From Streptosporangium amethystogenes (GTDB taxonomy: Bacteria > Actinomycetota > Actinomycetes > Streptosporangiales > Streptosporangiaceae): a stretch of DNA of 64,000 bases. Location of the stretch: NCBI RefSeq assembly GCF_000721075.1, contig NZ_JOEQ01000032.1, positions 31,713-95,712 on the forward strand, read 5' to 3'. Of the stretch, positions 1 to 8,075 are shown piece after piece. The translations under genes and the position numbers were made by a program. The notes beneath the pieces are model-generated. The model was not told the origin of the DNA. It saw only the letters and a list, made by a program, of their open reading frames with translations, and did no database searches. Positions within the stretch are counted from its first letter, which is position 1. The number at the start of each line of letters is the position of its first letter.

Positions 1-693
1 GAAGACGATGACCGGGACGGCGAAGGCGAGCAGGAGGACCAGCAGGCCGTTCGCGAACCAGAACGGCAGCGACAACCACCAGCCGAACCAGAGAGCGAAC
101 AGCACGCGGCGCACCAGGCCGCCTCGCAGGTTGCTGACGACCCGGCCGGCGAAGCCCTTCCAGTAGAAGACCGGCGAGAGGAAGACCAGCCACGCGCGCC
201 GCCACAGCCGAGCCCGGGTCATCCCGGGCCGGAAGCCGAGGTCGGCCAGGAACTGCACCGGTGGGTCCACCTCGGTCGCGAAGACCTCCCGCCGGTGGTG
301 GTTGTCGAAGTGCTCTTCCTTGAAGTCGCGGAAGGTGTGGAAGACGCTCAGCACTGTGACGGCCTCGCCCCAGAACCGGTCGCCCGAGGGACGGCCCGAG
401 AACCTTCGGTGCAGCGCCTGGTGCGCGATGACCAGGACCATCATGCGGGCCCCGGTCACAGTCAGGACCCAGCCGGCCAGGAGCGCCAGGACCCAGAACC
501 CATGCGTCGTGGCCACGGCGACGGTCGAGACCGCCAGGCCGGCGAAGAACAGCGTCAGGGTCACAGCCAGGTAGGAGGCCCAGGTGTGGCGGAGCAGCGG
601 CCGCTGGCCCGGCAGGGCCTTACCGGTCTGCCAGGTCCAGAAGTGCTGCGTCCACGACGGGAAGCGCAGGTAAGTGGCGCGAACGTCTTCCAC
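1..693 (-). CDS. Membrane fatty-acid-desaturase-like oxygenase (3' end outside window)
   Basis: Reading leftward from GTG at 693, 231 residues are visible before the window edge. Hydrophobic segments near residues 42-62 and 65-90 precede a first histidine box HQALH (91-95), and a second box HxxxHH lies at 128-133. This is the arrangement of integral-membrane diiron desaturases/hydroxylases; the third box should lie off the edge. A GGAG stands about 12 nt before the GTG, and only 3 nt separate it from the stop of the upstream gene, so it is the last visible gene of the leftward NRPS operon. The substrate is unknown; an acyl group or a tethered amino acid are both possible. Confidence 0.75.
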   Translation of the reverse strand, partial: MEDVRATYLRFPSWTQHFWTWQTGKALPGQRPLLRHTWASYLAVTLTLFFAGLAVSTVAVATTHGFWVLALLAGWVLTVTGARMMVLVIAHQALHRRFSGRPSGDRFWGEAVTVLSVFHTFRDFKEEHFDNHHRREVFATEVDPPVQFLADLGFRPGMTRARLWRRAWLVFLSPVFYWKGFAGRVVSNLRGGLVRRVLFALWFGWWLSLPFWFANGLLVLLLAFAVPVIVF

Positions 694-696
694 GGT

Positions 697-1371
697 TCAC
701 GCTCCGAGACCGGTCTCCGTCGACAGCCGGTCGAAGAAGCGCGTCCAGAGCCGCCACATCTCGTCGGCCGCCTCGAAGACCAGTCGGGCCTGCTCGGGGC
801 TGTAGTCCGCCATCAGCGTGTGCTCGGCCTCCTCCACGTGGTCCGGCTCCTGCTGGACGTGGATGGAGACCCACTCGTTGTCGCTGATGCCGGTGGCCCG
901 CTCGATGGCCGCGCCGATGCTGGAGACCATGAGCAGGTCGGTGTTCTCGGTGGCGAAGATGAAGCCGATGGCGCTCTCCCGGCTCTCCGAGCCGCGGCGG
1001 TAGCCCTCGACCAGAGCGGCGGTCTCCTCGAACGGCTCGGTCTCGGTGACCCGCGCGCGGTCGAAGCCGCACTTGTCCATCGAGTTGACGTAGATCACCT
1101 CGTGGGCCTGCTCGACGTGGCCGCCGCCGGCCTCCTGGTTGAGGATGCGCGCGATGGCGCTCTTGGAGGCGATGTCCGGCAGGACCGCCACGCAGCGGGC
1201 CAGGAAGGTCGGGAAGTAGTGCAGCGGATGCCACCACTGCTCGATGAGGACCTCCGCCTGCTCCTTGGTGACCGCGGAGGACTTCACTGCGGCGAAGAAG
1301 GGATGGTCGCGGAAGGCCTGGTAAACGGCGCTCTCATTGAGCTGCTCGTTGAGGGACAGTGTCGCGGTCAT
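697..1371 (-). CDS. Haem-oxygenase-like diiron oxidase (HDO)
   Basis: A 224-aa all-helical protein of the PqqC/TenA-like fold. Candidate iron ligands are E80 and H90, with the E-x9-H spacing known from SznF, and an HxxxExxH motif at 171-178 matching the third metal-binding helix of HDO enzymes. Known HDOs N-oxygenate (SznF), make terminal alkenes (UndA), cleave chlorolysine (BesC) or desaturate and cyclise isoleucine (PolF), so the reaction cannot be fixed from sequence. The ATG overlaps the stop of the upstream hydroxylase gene as ATGA, which implies translational coupling. Sitting in one operon with a SyrB2-like enzyme and an A-T-TE protein, it probably acts on an amino acid precursor or a carrier-bound intermediate. 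Confidence 0.8.
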   Translation of the reverse strand: MTATLSLNEQLNESAVYQAFRDHPFFAAVKSSAVTKEQAEVLIEQWWHPLHYFPTFLARCVAVLPDIASKSAIARILNQEAGGGHVEQAHEVIYVNSMDKCGFDRARVTETEPFEETAALVEGYRRGSESRESAIGFIFATENTDLLMVSSIGAAIERATGISDNEWVSIHVQQEPDHVEEAEHTLMADYSPEQARLVFEAADEMWRLWTRFFDRLSTETGLGA

Positions 1372-2237
1372 GCTTGCCCACTCCCTGAGGGTCGATCCAA
1401 TGTGAAGTACTGGTGCAACTCGGTGGCGTGGGGCAGCACAGCGGGATCCGCGCTGGCACGCGAGAGGTCGAGCATGGTCTCCCAGACGAAGCCGTCGCCG
1501 CCGTCGCGGCGGAAGTGCGTTTTGACGACGATGGCGAAGACCTCGTTAAAGGTGTCCATGGTCAGCACCGTCGACAGCCGCGCCAGTGCCGCGCGCTCGG
1601 CGTCGGGAAGTGGCGGCCGCTGGACGATCCGGCCGGGCTCGATCGTGCCGTTCCCCTCGTCGGGGATGGTGAGGATCGGGCCGTCCTGGGGCCGGTCGGC
1701 GAAGTCGAAGATGATGTGGATGCGCGGCTCGGCGGAGAAGGAGGCCACCGAGTGGATCTGCGAGGCGTCGAAGTGCCACACCTCGCCGGCCTGCATCCGG
1801 TAAACCTGGTTGTCCTCGCTGAAGAAGCAGTCCTCGTGCGTGGCCAGCGGGATGTGCAGGCGGTGGGCCGAACGAGCGTCCTGCGGGATCTCGGCGAGCT
1901 CGATGTAGTCGCGGTGCGGGACGATGACGCTCTTGGCGAAGACCGCCAGCCGGACGAAGGTCAGCCGCGTTGTGTTGGCCACCGACGTGATGATCTCCTG
2001 GATGTACGGCAGCTGCCTGCCGTACTCGGTGAAGGTGGAACGGTCCTGGTAGTCGTAGTTGGTGAGCAGGCCGTCACCCTCGTCGCCGCCGGTGGCCCAG
2101 AGCATGGCGCTCTTCCACGGGCCGCCGATGAGGTAGTTGCTGTAGGCCTCGGAAAAATTGAAGGTCAGCGCGTGCTCCAGGTCCTTGGCGAGCCGGGCCT
2201 GGTCGAGCTGGAGCGTGCTCACGTACTGGGTGCGCAT
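1368..2237 (-). CDS. Fe(II)/2-oxoglutarate amino acid hydroxylase, cis-4-proline-hydroxylase type
   Basis: A 289-aa protein that by recall resembles the Mesorhizobium loti L-proline cis-4-hydroxylase group (aspartyl/asparaginyl beta-hydroxylase fold) along its length. The N-terminus has the same 'LDQ.RL..DL' start, the metal triad is H108-x-D110 with H162, and R172 is in place to bind 2-oxoglutarate. The ATG at 2237 overlaps the preceding stop as TGATG. The A-T-TE protein of the same operon has a proline-like specificity code, so proline or a ring homologue is the first substrate to consider; hydroxylation of another amino acid remains possible. Confidence 0.8.
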   Translation of the reverse strand: MRTQYVSTLQLDQARLAKDLEHALTFNFSEAYSNYLIGGPWKSAMLWATGGDEGDGLLTNYDYQDRSTFTEYGRQLPYIQEIITSVANTTRLTFVRLAVFAKSVIVPHRDYIELAEIPQDARSAHRLHIPLATHEDCFFSEDNQVYRMQAGEVWHFDASQIHSVASFSAEPRIHIIFDFADRPQDGPILTIPDEGNGTIEPGRIVQRPPLPDAERAALARLSTVLTMDTFNEVFAIVVKTHFRRDGGDGFVWETMLDLSRASADPAVLPHATELHQYFTLDRPSGSGQA

Positions 2238-3133
2238 CAGACGGTCCTTTCCAGCCGGTCGACCGGGGTGAACGGCTCTCCCCAGAAGTTCTCGCCGTGG
2301 AGCCGGTTGAGCCCGTGGTCGTCCTGGCCGGCGACCAGCACGCAGCCGTGCCGGTCGAGGTTGAAGCGGTGGCCGAACTCCTCGAACTCGGTCATGCCGC
2401 CGTAGACCCGGACGTGCGTGGGGACGGTGCGGATGGCGAAGCCCATGCGCTGCCGGTTGCTGATGTTGGGGTTGGAGCCGTGGATGCAGCGCGCGGTGAA
2501 GATGATGAACTCGCCGGGCTTCATCTCCAGGTGACGGACGTCCTGCTGGTCCGGGTCCCAGTTCTTGTCGATCTTGATGTCGTTGTAGTTGTAGCCGAAG
2601 AAGGAGTTGTCCTTGGCGGCGTTGTTCCACTTCATCGGCGCGGTCTCGTCGTAGCGCCATTCGCGGTGGCTGCCGGGGATGACCTTCATGCAGCCGTTCT
2701 GGATGGTCGCCTCGGTGAAGGCGACCCAGGCGGTGAGCTCCATGGGGTTGCCGGGGACGCGGTCGGTCGCCTCCAGCATGCCCTTGTCGGCCTCGCCGAT
2801 GGCGTAGGTCTCGACCTGGTGCCAGCCGGTGCCGGTGTCGCCGGGGTTCTTCGGGAAGAACTCGGTGCGCCAGCAGATGACGTCGGAGCCGATGAGGGCC
2901 TGCTTGCGCCGGACGATCTCGGGCTCGGTGATCAGCTTGCTCAGGCCCGGGATGTCGAGGTGCCGGTCGTAGTTGACCGGGTTGTCGAAGGCCTTGCGTG
3001 CGTTGTTCTCGGGGTCCAGCAACGCCTTGCGCTGGATCTTCCACCACGCCTTCATCTCCTCCGGCTCCCAGAGGGTGAAGGGTCCGATGTAGCCCTGCTC
3101 CGCGAATGCGGCGCGGTCGGCGTCAAGATTCAT
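2237..3133 (-). CDS. SyrB2-like nonhaem iron enzyme with Val replacing the facial-triad carboxylate
   Basis: A 298-aa PhyH-type Fe/2OG protein with strong family resemblance to SyrB2: shared GPF start, NYDRHLD, CWRTEFFPK and NGC.(Q/K).IPG blocks. The proximal metal motif reads H105-Q106-V107 followed by E-T-Y, where SyrB2 has H-Q-A-D-T-F and hydroxylases have H-x-D. The distal ligand is H218, and R235 is the likely 2OG-binding arginine. SyrB2 relatives chlorinate amino acids held on a carrier protein; loss of the Asp opens the halide site. I chose ATG 3133 because GGGGAG lies 8 nt upstream; GTG 3142 would fall inside that site. The start overlaps the A-T-TE stop by 11 bp. Halogenase activity is inference. 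Confidence 0.85.
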   Translation of the reverse strand: MNLDADRAAFAEQGYIGPFTLWEPEEMKAWWKIQRKALLDPENNARKAFDNPVNYDRHLDIPGLSKLITEPEIVRRKQALIGSDVICWRTEFFPKNPGDTGTGWHQVETYAIGEADKGMLEATDRVPGNPMELTAWVAFTEATIQNGCMKVIPGSHREWRYDETAPMKWNNAAKDNSFFGYNYNDIKIDKNWDPDQQDVRHLEMKPGEFIIFTARCIHGSNPNISNRQRMGFAIRTVPTHVRVYGGMTEFEEFGHRFNLDRHGCVLVAGQDDHGLNRLHGENFWGEPFTPVDRLERTV

Positions 3134-5669
3134 TATGTGCACTCCCCTGGCGTTCCAGCGCGGCGTCCAACTCTTTGGCGGTCTGACTGACGTGTTCGGC
3201 TCGCATGAGTCCCCAGTGGTCGCCCGGCACGGGGATGACGGTGAAGGCTCCCGTGCAGAGCTTGCGCAGTGCCGCGGCCGACTCCGCCTGCCGTACGGGA
3301 TCCGTGCCGGACGCCTGGAACAGGTGGACGGGACCGGCGTAAGGCGGCGGCTGATAGGCCATTGCCGCCGCCATGCAGGCCCGCGCGGTGTCGAGAGTGG
3401 CGCGCAGGTGCCGGCTGGAGGCTCCGTCGGCGATCGGGGTTCCCATGAGCTGGATCCAGGTCTCGCCTGAGGTCAGGTCGCGCAGTCCGGTCCCGGTCGG
3501 GTCGTCCAGCTTGGTCACCACCTGGTCGAGCAGGCCCAGGAAGGGGGTCTCGGCCATCGGCAGGCCGGTGATCGGGTCGATGACCGGGTTGGCGTCGAGC
3601 AGGCCGAGGAAGCCGATCTCGGCTCCGGCAGCGGTGAGCTGCTGGGCGATCTCGAAGGCCAGCACGCCGCCGAAGGACCAGCCGGCCAGCAGGTAGGGGC
3701 CATCGGGCTGGATCGTGCGGAGCTGCTCGACGTGGATCGCGGCGATCTCCGGCAGGGAGAGCCCGAAGCGCGGCGGGTCGCCGGTCCAGCCGAGGCCGAG
3801 GATGCGGACCGGAGCCTGGGAGGCACGGGCCAGCTCGCGGTAGCCGAGCAGCTCGCCGCCGAGCGGGTGGGCCAGGTAGAGGCTGCGTCCGCTCGGGCCC
3901 TGCCGTACGGTGACGATCTGGGAGGACTGGCGCTTGGCCGCCGAGACCGGGCCGTCGGTGCCGAGTGCGGCGACGAGGTCCTCGACGGTGCTGGCGTCCA
4001 GCAGGACGGAGAGCTCGATCTGGCGGCCGATGGCCTGGCCGAGCTCGGCGACCACCCAGGTGGCCAGCAGCGAGTCGCCGCCGACGTCGAAGAAGTCGTC
4101 GTCCTCCTCGAAGTCGTCGTGGCCCAGGACCCGGATCCACAGGTCGGTGACGAGCTGGGGGAGATCCTCGGTGGGCTCCGCCTCGATCTCGGGCAGCGGC
4201 AGCGCGGCCAGGGCGGCTCTGTCGATCTTGCCGGAGGTCGTGCGCGGCATGGACTCCACGAACAGGACCCGGGAGGGGACCATGTACTCCGGCAGCAGCT
4301 CGCGCACATGGTCGGCGACCTCGCGAGGCGACAGCGAGCCCTCGGTCTGCACGTAGGCGACCAGCACGGACAGGCCGCCCAGCACCTGGCGCAGGCCCAC
4401 CACCGCGGCGCTCACGTGAGGATGGCCGACCAGGACGTGCTCCACCTCGCCGGGTTCGACGCGGAACCCGCGGATCTTGAGCTGGTCGTCGGAGCGGCCG
4501 ACGAACTCGTAGGTCTCGTCGTCGGCGCGGCGCACGAGGTCGCCGGTGCGGTAGAGCCTGCCGCCCCACGGGGAGGCGACGAAACGCTCGGCGGTGGCCG
4601 CCGGCGCGTTGTGGTAGCCGCGGGCCAGGCAGTCGCCGGCGACGTAGAGCTCGCCGACCTCGCCGTCGGGCACCTCCTCCAGCCGCTCGTCCAGGACCCG
4701 GCAGGTCACGCCGTCGACCGGCGTGCCGATCGCGGGCAGCGGCGGCCAGGTCGAGGGGTCGCCGGGCAGCGTGAAGCTGGTGACCAGGTGGGCCTCGGTC
4801 GGCCCGAAGTGGTTGTCGAGGCGGCAGCCGTCGAGAGCGGTGAACAGCTCGCGGATCGCCGGGGTGATCAGCAGCCGCTCGCCGGCCGTGACGACGTGCT
4901 TGAGCGAGGCCGGCACCAGCCCGCTGCGGGCGGAGGCCTCGGCGAGCAGCTGGAGAGCGACGTAGGGCAGGAACAGCCGCTCGATCCGCTGGCTCACGAT
5001 GGTGTCCAGGAGGGCTCGCGAGTCCCGGCGGGTCTCCTCGGCGGCGACGATCAGCGTGCCGCCGGTCGCCAGGGTGGAGAGCACCTCCTGGAAGGTCACG
5101 TCGAAGGAGGCGGCGGTGAAGTGCAGCGTGCGCAGCCCCGGCTCGCCGCTGGCGACCTGCCAGCGGATCAGCCGGTCCAGCCCGCGGTACGGCATGGCGA
5201 CGCCTTTGGGCACGCCGGTCGAACCGGAGGTGTGCAGCACGTAGGCCGGCGCGTCCAGCGAGTACGGCTGCGCGTCCGGCCCGTCGGTCGCGGCCAGACC
5301 GTCGCGGGTGATCGTGACGCGGGCCGCGAGCCGGCGGGTCAGCGTCTCCAGCCGCGCGGGCGGCAGGTCGGAGTCGATCGGGCAGTAGGCGCCGCCGACG
5401 GCCAGCACCGCCAGCATGGCGACGATCGTCTCGGCAGAGCGGCCGAGCAGGACCGCGACCGTTTGCTCAGGTCCGGCTCCCGCGTTCCGCAGCCGGCCGG
5501 TCAGGTCGTCGACCCGGCTGATCAGCTCGGCGTAACTCAGCGAAGAGCCATCTGCCAGGTCCACGAGCGCGCAGGCCGCGCCGTCGGTCCTGGCTTGCTC
5601 CCGGACGGCTTCGAAGGCGAAGGAAACAGCCAAGCGAGGCTCCTCAGATGGCGTCTGCGGCTTTCGCAT
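3123..5669 (-). CDS. NRPS protein A-T-TE, proline-like specificity
   Basis: About 848 aa: adenylation domain (roughly 20-505), carrier domain with GGDSLL (about 520-590) and C-terminal thioesterase with GWSFGG serine nucleophile and PGDHW histidine (about 610-840). There is no condensation domain. Residues I align to the ten GrsA pocket positions read DVQFVAHLVK, close to known proline codes, so L-Pro or a modified proline is predicted. The start is uncertain: ATG 5669 gives a full A domain, an upstream start at 5720 is open, and a TTG some 30 nt downstream has GAGGAG six bases before it. The gene heads the leftward operon and diverges from the A-T gene at 5826. The thioesterase may release the product or hydrolyse aminoacyl-carrier intermediates. 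Confidence 0.88.
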   Translation of the reverse strand: MRKPQTPSEEPRLAVSFAFEAVREQARTDGAACALVDLADGSSLSYAELISRVDDLTGRLRNAGAGPEQTVAVLLGRSAETIVAMLAVLAVGGAYCPIDSDLPPARLETLTRRLAARVTITRDGLAATDGPDAQPYSLDAPAYVLHTSGSTGVPKGVAMPYRGLDRLIRWQVASGEPGLRTLHFTAASFDVTFQEVLSTLATGGTLIVAAEETRRDSRALLDTIVSQRIERLFLPYVALQLLAEASARSGLVPASLKHVVTAGERLLITPAIRELFTALDGCRLDNHFGPTEAHLVTSFTLPGDPSTWPPLPAIGTPVDGVTCRVLDERLEEVPDGEVGELYVAGDCLARGYHNAPAATAERFVASPWGGRLYRTGDLVRRADDETYEFVGRSDDQLKIRGFRVEPGEVEHVLVGHPHVSAAVVGLRQVLGGLSVLVAYVQTEGSLSPREVADHVRELLPEYMVPSRVLFVESMPRTTSGKIDRAALAALPLPEIEAEPTEDLPQLVTDLWIRVLGHDDFEEDDDFFDVGGDSLLATWVVAELGQAIGRQIELSVLLDASTVEDLVAALGTDGPVSAAKRQSSQIVTVRQGPSGRSLYLAHPLGGELLGYRELARASQAPVRILGLGWTGDPPRFGLSLPEIAAIHVEQLRTIQPDGPYLLAGWSFGGVLAFEIAQQLTAAGAEIGFLGLLDANPVIDPITGLPMAETPFLGLLDQVVTKLDDPTGTGLRDLTSGETWIQLMGTPIADGASSRHLRATLDTARACMAAAMAYQPPPYAGPVHLFQASGTDPVRQAESAAALRKLCTGAFTVIPVPGDHWGLMRAEHVSQTAKELDAALERQGSAHNES

Positions 5670-5702
5670 CGAAGCTATAGGCGCCCCTCGCGGTCCTGGA
5701 GT

Positions 5703-5761
5703 CACCGGAACAGGGCACAAATCGCCGGTTTAGCCGATTTGTCCGGTGAACGTGGGACAGG
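5703..5761. promoter_or_regulatory. Divergent promoter region with inverted repeats
   Basis: The 156-bp gap between the leftward A-T-TE operon and the rightward A-T gene contains two nested structures. ACAAATCG/CGATTTGT arms (5717-5724 and 5735-5742) lie inside CACCGGA/TCCGGTG arms (5703-5709 and 5742-5748). A second dyad at 5740-5761 (TGTCC...GGGACA) is closely matched at 16039-16059 in the other divergent NRPS promoter. These are plausible operators for a cluster-wide regulator; the binding protein is not shown by sequence. Confidence 0.5.
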
Positions 5762-5825
5762 CGCTTCCCTTGAATCCTCCGACGGCCTCTTCTTTCACTA
5801 GTCGCGACAGAGGTGAGGAGCGATC

Positions 5826-8075
5826 TTGATCAACAGCCAGAATTCCACGCAAGAGTGTGTCGGGCCCATCGCCATCTCTCCCGGCACCGTCAACGCGCTC
5901 GACGGCCTGGCCAGGAGCGCCGGGACGGACGATCTCGCCCCGTTCACCGTCTGCGCGGCGGTAGTGGCCGACCGGATCGTGGCCCCCCGCCGGGTCCGGG
6001 TGATCCGCGGCGACCTGGAGGAGGTCGTGCCGCTGGCGACCGGGCCGGTGGATCCCGACCTTAGCCTCGGGGACGCCGTGGCCCGGATGAACCACGGCCG
6101 CGACACCACCCGCTCGGCCGAACCTGCGGACGTCACCGTGCTGCTGTCCAAGGACGGCATGCAGCTCTACGTCGAGACCGAGACCGGTGCCGAGAGCTGG
6201 GCCCAGACCTTCACCCGCCTGCTGGCCGGCGCGGCCCGCCGTCCCGACGCGCCGCTCAGCCTTCCCTCGCTGCTCCACCGGCCGCTCACCCGGCCCGTGG
6301 AGGAGCAGGCCGAACGCACTCCGGACGCCGTCGCCCTGCTGGACGAGGACGGCCTCACGCTCACCTACCGCGAGCTGAACGAGCAGGCCAACCGGCTGGC
6401 GCACTTCCTGATCGAACACGGCGCCGCCCGTGGCACGCGGATCGGCATCTGCATGGAGCGGAGCGTCGACCAGATCGTCGCGATCCACGCCGTGGTCAAG
6501 ACCGGCGCCGCCTACGTTCCGCTCGACTCCGACCTGCCGGACCTGCGGCTGGCCTACATGCTGGAGGACGCCGCGCCGCTGCACGTCCTGACCGACCCGG
6601 CCTGCCGTGATCGCGTTCCGGAGGGCTCCTGGAGCGTCCACGACCTCGGAGCCGACCGCGAGCGCTGGGCCACGCGGAGCACCGCCAACCCGATGATCGA
6701 AGGAGCCGCCGCCGACCTGCTGCACATCCTCTACACCTCGGGCACTACCGGCCCGCCCAAGGGTGTGGCCTATCCGGCGGACGGCGCACTCACGCACCTG
6801 GAGTGGATGCAGTCCCGCTATCCCTTCCGACCCGGCGACACCGCCGTCTTCAAGACCTCTCCCGGCTTCGACGTCTCCATCTGGGAGATCTTCTGGCCGC
6901 TCTACCACGGCGCTCGGCTGCTGGTCTGCCGTCCCGGCGGCCACCGCGACCCAGGCCATCTGGCCAGGCTGGTCGAGGAGTACTCGGTCTCGGCCTTCTT
7001 CCTGCCGCCGACCATGATGGCCCCCTTCCTGGAGGAGGTGCAGCCGGCCGGCGCCGCCGCCCTGCGCCGGGCCTTCTGCGGCGGCGAGCCGGTCACGCCG
7101 CGGATCCGCGACACCTTCCACACCACGCTGCCGGCGGCGACCCTCGTCAACTGCTACGGGCCCACGGAGGCGGGCAACGTCACCGACCTGGTCCTGCCGC
7201 AGACCCCGGGCAAGCCCGTCCCGCTGGGCCAGCCGTCGGCCAACTTCCGGCTGCTCGTCCTGGACGAGAACCTCCAGCCGGTGCCGGCCGGAACGCCTGG
7301 CGAGGCCTACATCGGCGGCGATCCCGGCCTGGCCCTGGCCTACTGGCAGGCTCCGGGACGCACCGCGGAGCGCTTCGTCGCCGATCCCTACGGGCCACCG
7401 GGCTCGCGGCTCTACCGCACCGGCGATCTCTGCCGGCAACGGGACGACGGCCTCCTGGAGCACCTGGGCCGGATCGACCGGCAGATCAAGATCCGAGGGC
7501 TGAGGGTGGAGCCCGGCGAGGTCGAGGCGGTGCTCGGCGCGCATCGGGCGGTCGCCGACTGCGCGGTCATCGCGCACGGCGAGCCGCTGCGGCTGCTGGC
7601 CTTCGTCGTACCTCAAGGCGACGGATTCGACAGCGAGGAGATCCTCGCTCACGCGGCGGAGAGGCTGCCCGGCCACATGGTGCCCGCCCGTGCCGTGGCG
7701 GTCCCGCGCATCCCCGCTACGGTCAACGGCAAGATCGACCGTGAGGCCCTGCTGAACCTCCCCGCACCTCAGCCACCCCGCGAGATCGTGCCGCCCTCCG
7801 ACGAGATCGAGGCAGCCCTGGCCGAGATCTACAGCCGCGTCCTGGACGTCGGACGGGTCAGCGTGCTCGACACCTTCACCCATCTCGGCGGCGACTCCGT
7901 GCGTGCCTTCCGGCTCCTGGCGGCCTGCGAGGAGCGCTTCGAGGCCCGGCCCGCCGTCGCCGAGCTGCTGACAAGTCCCCTACGCGAGGTGGCCGCGGCG
8001 ATCAAGGCCGCCGGACGGTCCCCAGTAGATGGGACAGGTAACGGATCGGCACCCGAGCCTACGGTTTCCCCATGA
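5826..8075 (+). CDS. NRPS protein A-T with vestigial condensation-like N-terminus
   Basis: A 749-aa protein starting at TTG 5826 with GAGGTGAGGAG about 5 nt upstream. Residues 1-150 have no complete catalytic domain; the LLSKDGMQLYVET stretch followed by a linker resembles the tail of a condensation domain, so this may be a degraded C domain. The adenylation domain occupies about 150-640 (core GPTEAGN, YRTGDL, NGKIDR) and the carrier about 660-730 (LGGDSVRAF). The pocket code I read is DVWFFGCNVK, which I cannot assign. The protein probably loads an amino acid for the PLP enzyme and P450 encoded immediately downstream; the next gene overlaps by ATGA. Confidence 0.85.
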   Translation: MINSQNSTQECVGPIAISPGTVNALDGLARSAGTDDLAPFTVCAAVVADRIVAPRRVRVIRGDLEEVVPLATGPVDPDLSLGDAVARMNHGRDTTRSAEPADVTVLLSKDGMQLYVETETGAESWAQTFTRLLAGAARRPDAPLSLPSLLHRPLTRPVEEQAERTPDAVALLDEDGLTLTYRELNEQANRLAHFLIEHGAARGTRIGICMERSVDQIVAIHAVVKTGAAYVPLDSDLPDLRLAYMLEDAAPLHVLTDPACRDRVPEGSWSVHDLGADRERWATRSTANPMIEGAAADLLHILYTSGTTGPPKGVAYPADGALTHLEWMQSRYPFRPGDTAVFKTSPGFDVSIWEIFWPLYHGARLLVCRPGGHRDPGHLARLVEEYSVSAFFLPPTMMAPFLEEVQPAGAAALRRAFCGGEPVTPRIRDTFHTTLPAATLVNCYGPTEAGNVTDLVLPQTPGKPVPLGQPSANFRLLVLDENLQPVPAGTPGEAYIGGDPGLALAYWQAPGRTAERFVADPYGPPGSRLYRTGDLCRQRDDGLLEHLGRIDRQIKIRGLRVEPGEVEAVLGAHRAVADCAVIAHGEPLRLLAFVVPQGDGFDSEEILAHAAERLPGHMVPARAVAVPRIPATVNGKIDREALLNLPAPQPPREIVPPSDEIEAALAEIYSRVLDVGRVSVLDTFTHLGGDSVRAFRLLAACEERFEARPAVAELLTSPLREVAAAIKAAGRSPVDGTGNGSAPEPTVSP

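Noticed and set aside
295..3190. Long plus-strand open frames at 295-1803, 1413-2405 and 2297-3190
   Set aside because: They are antisense to well-supported minus-strand enzymes, have low-complexity Val/Ala/Gly/Arg-rich translations and no recognisable domain.
3374..5800. The A-T-TE gene considered as a complete stand-alone synthetase
   Set aside because: It has no condensation domain, so it cannot form a peptide bond by itself; it must work with the other NRPS proteins.
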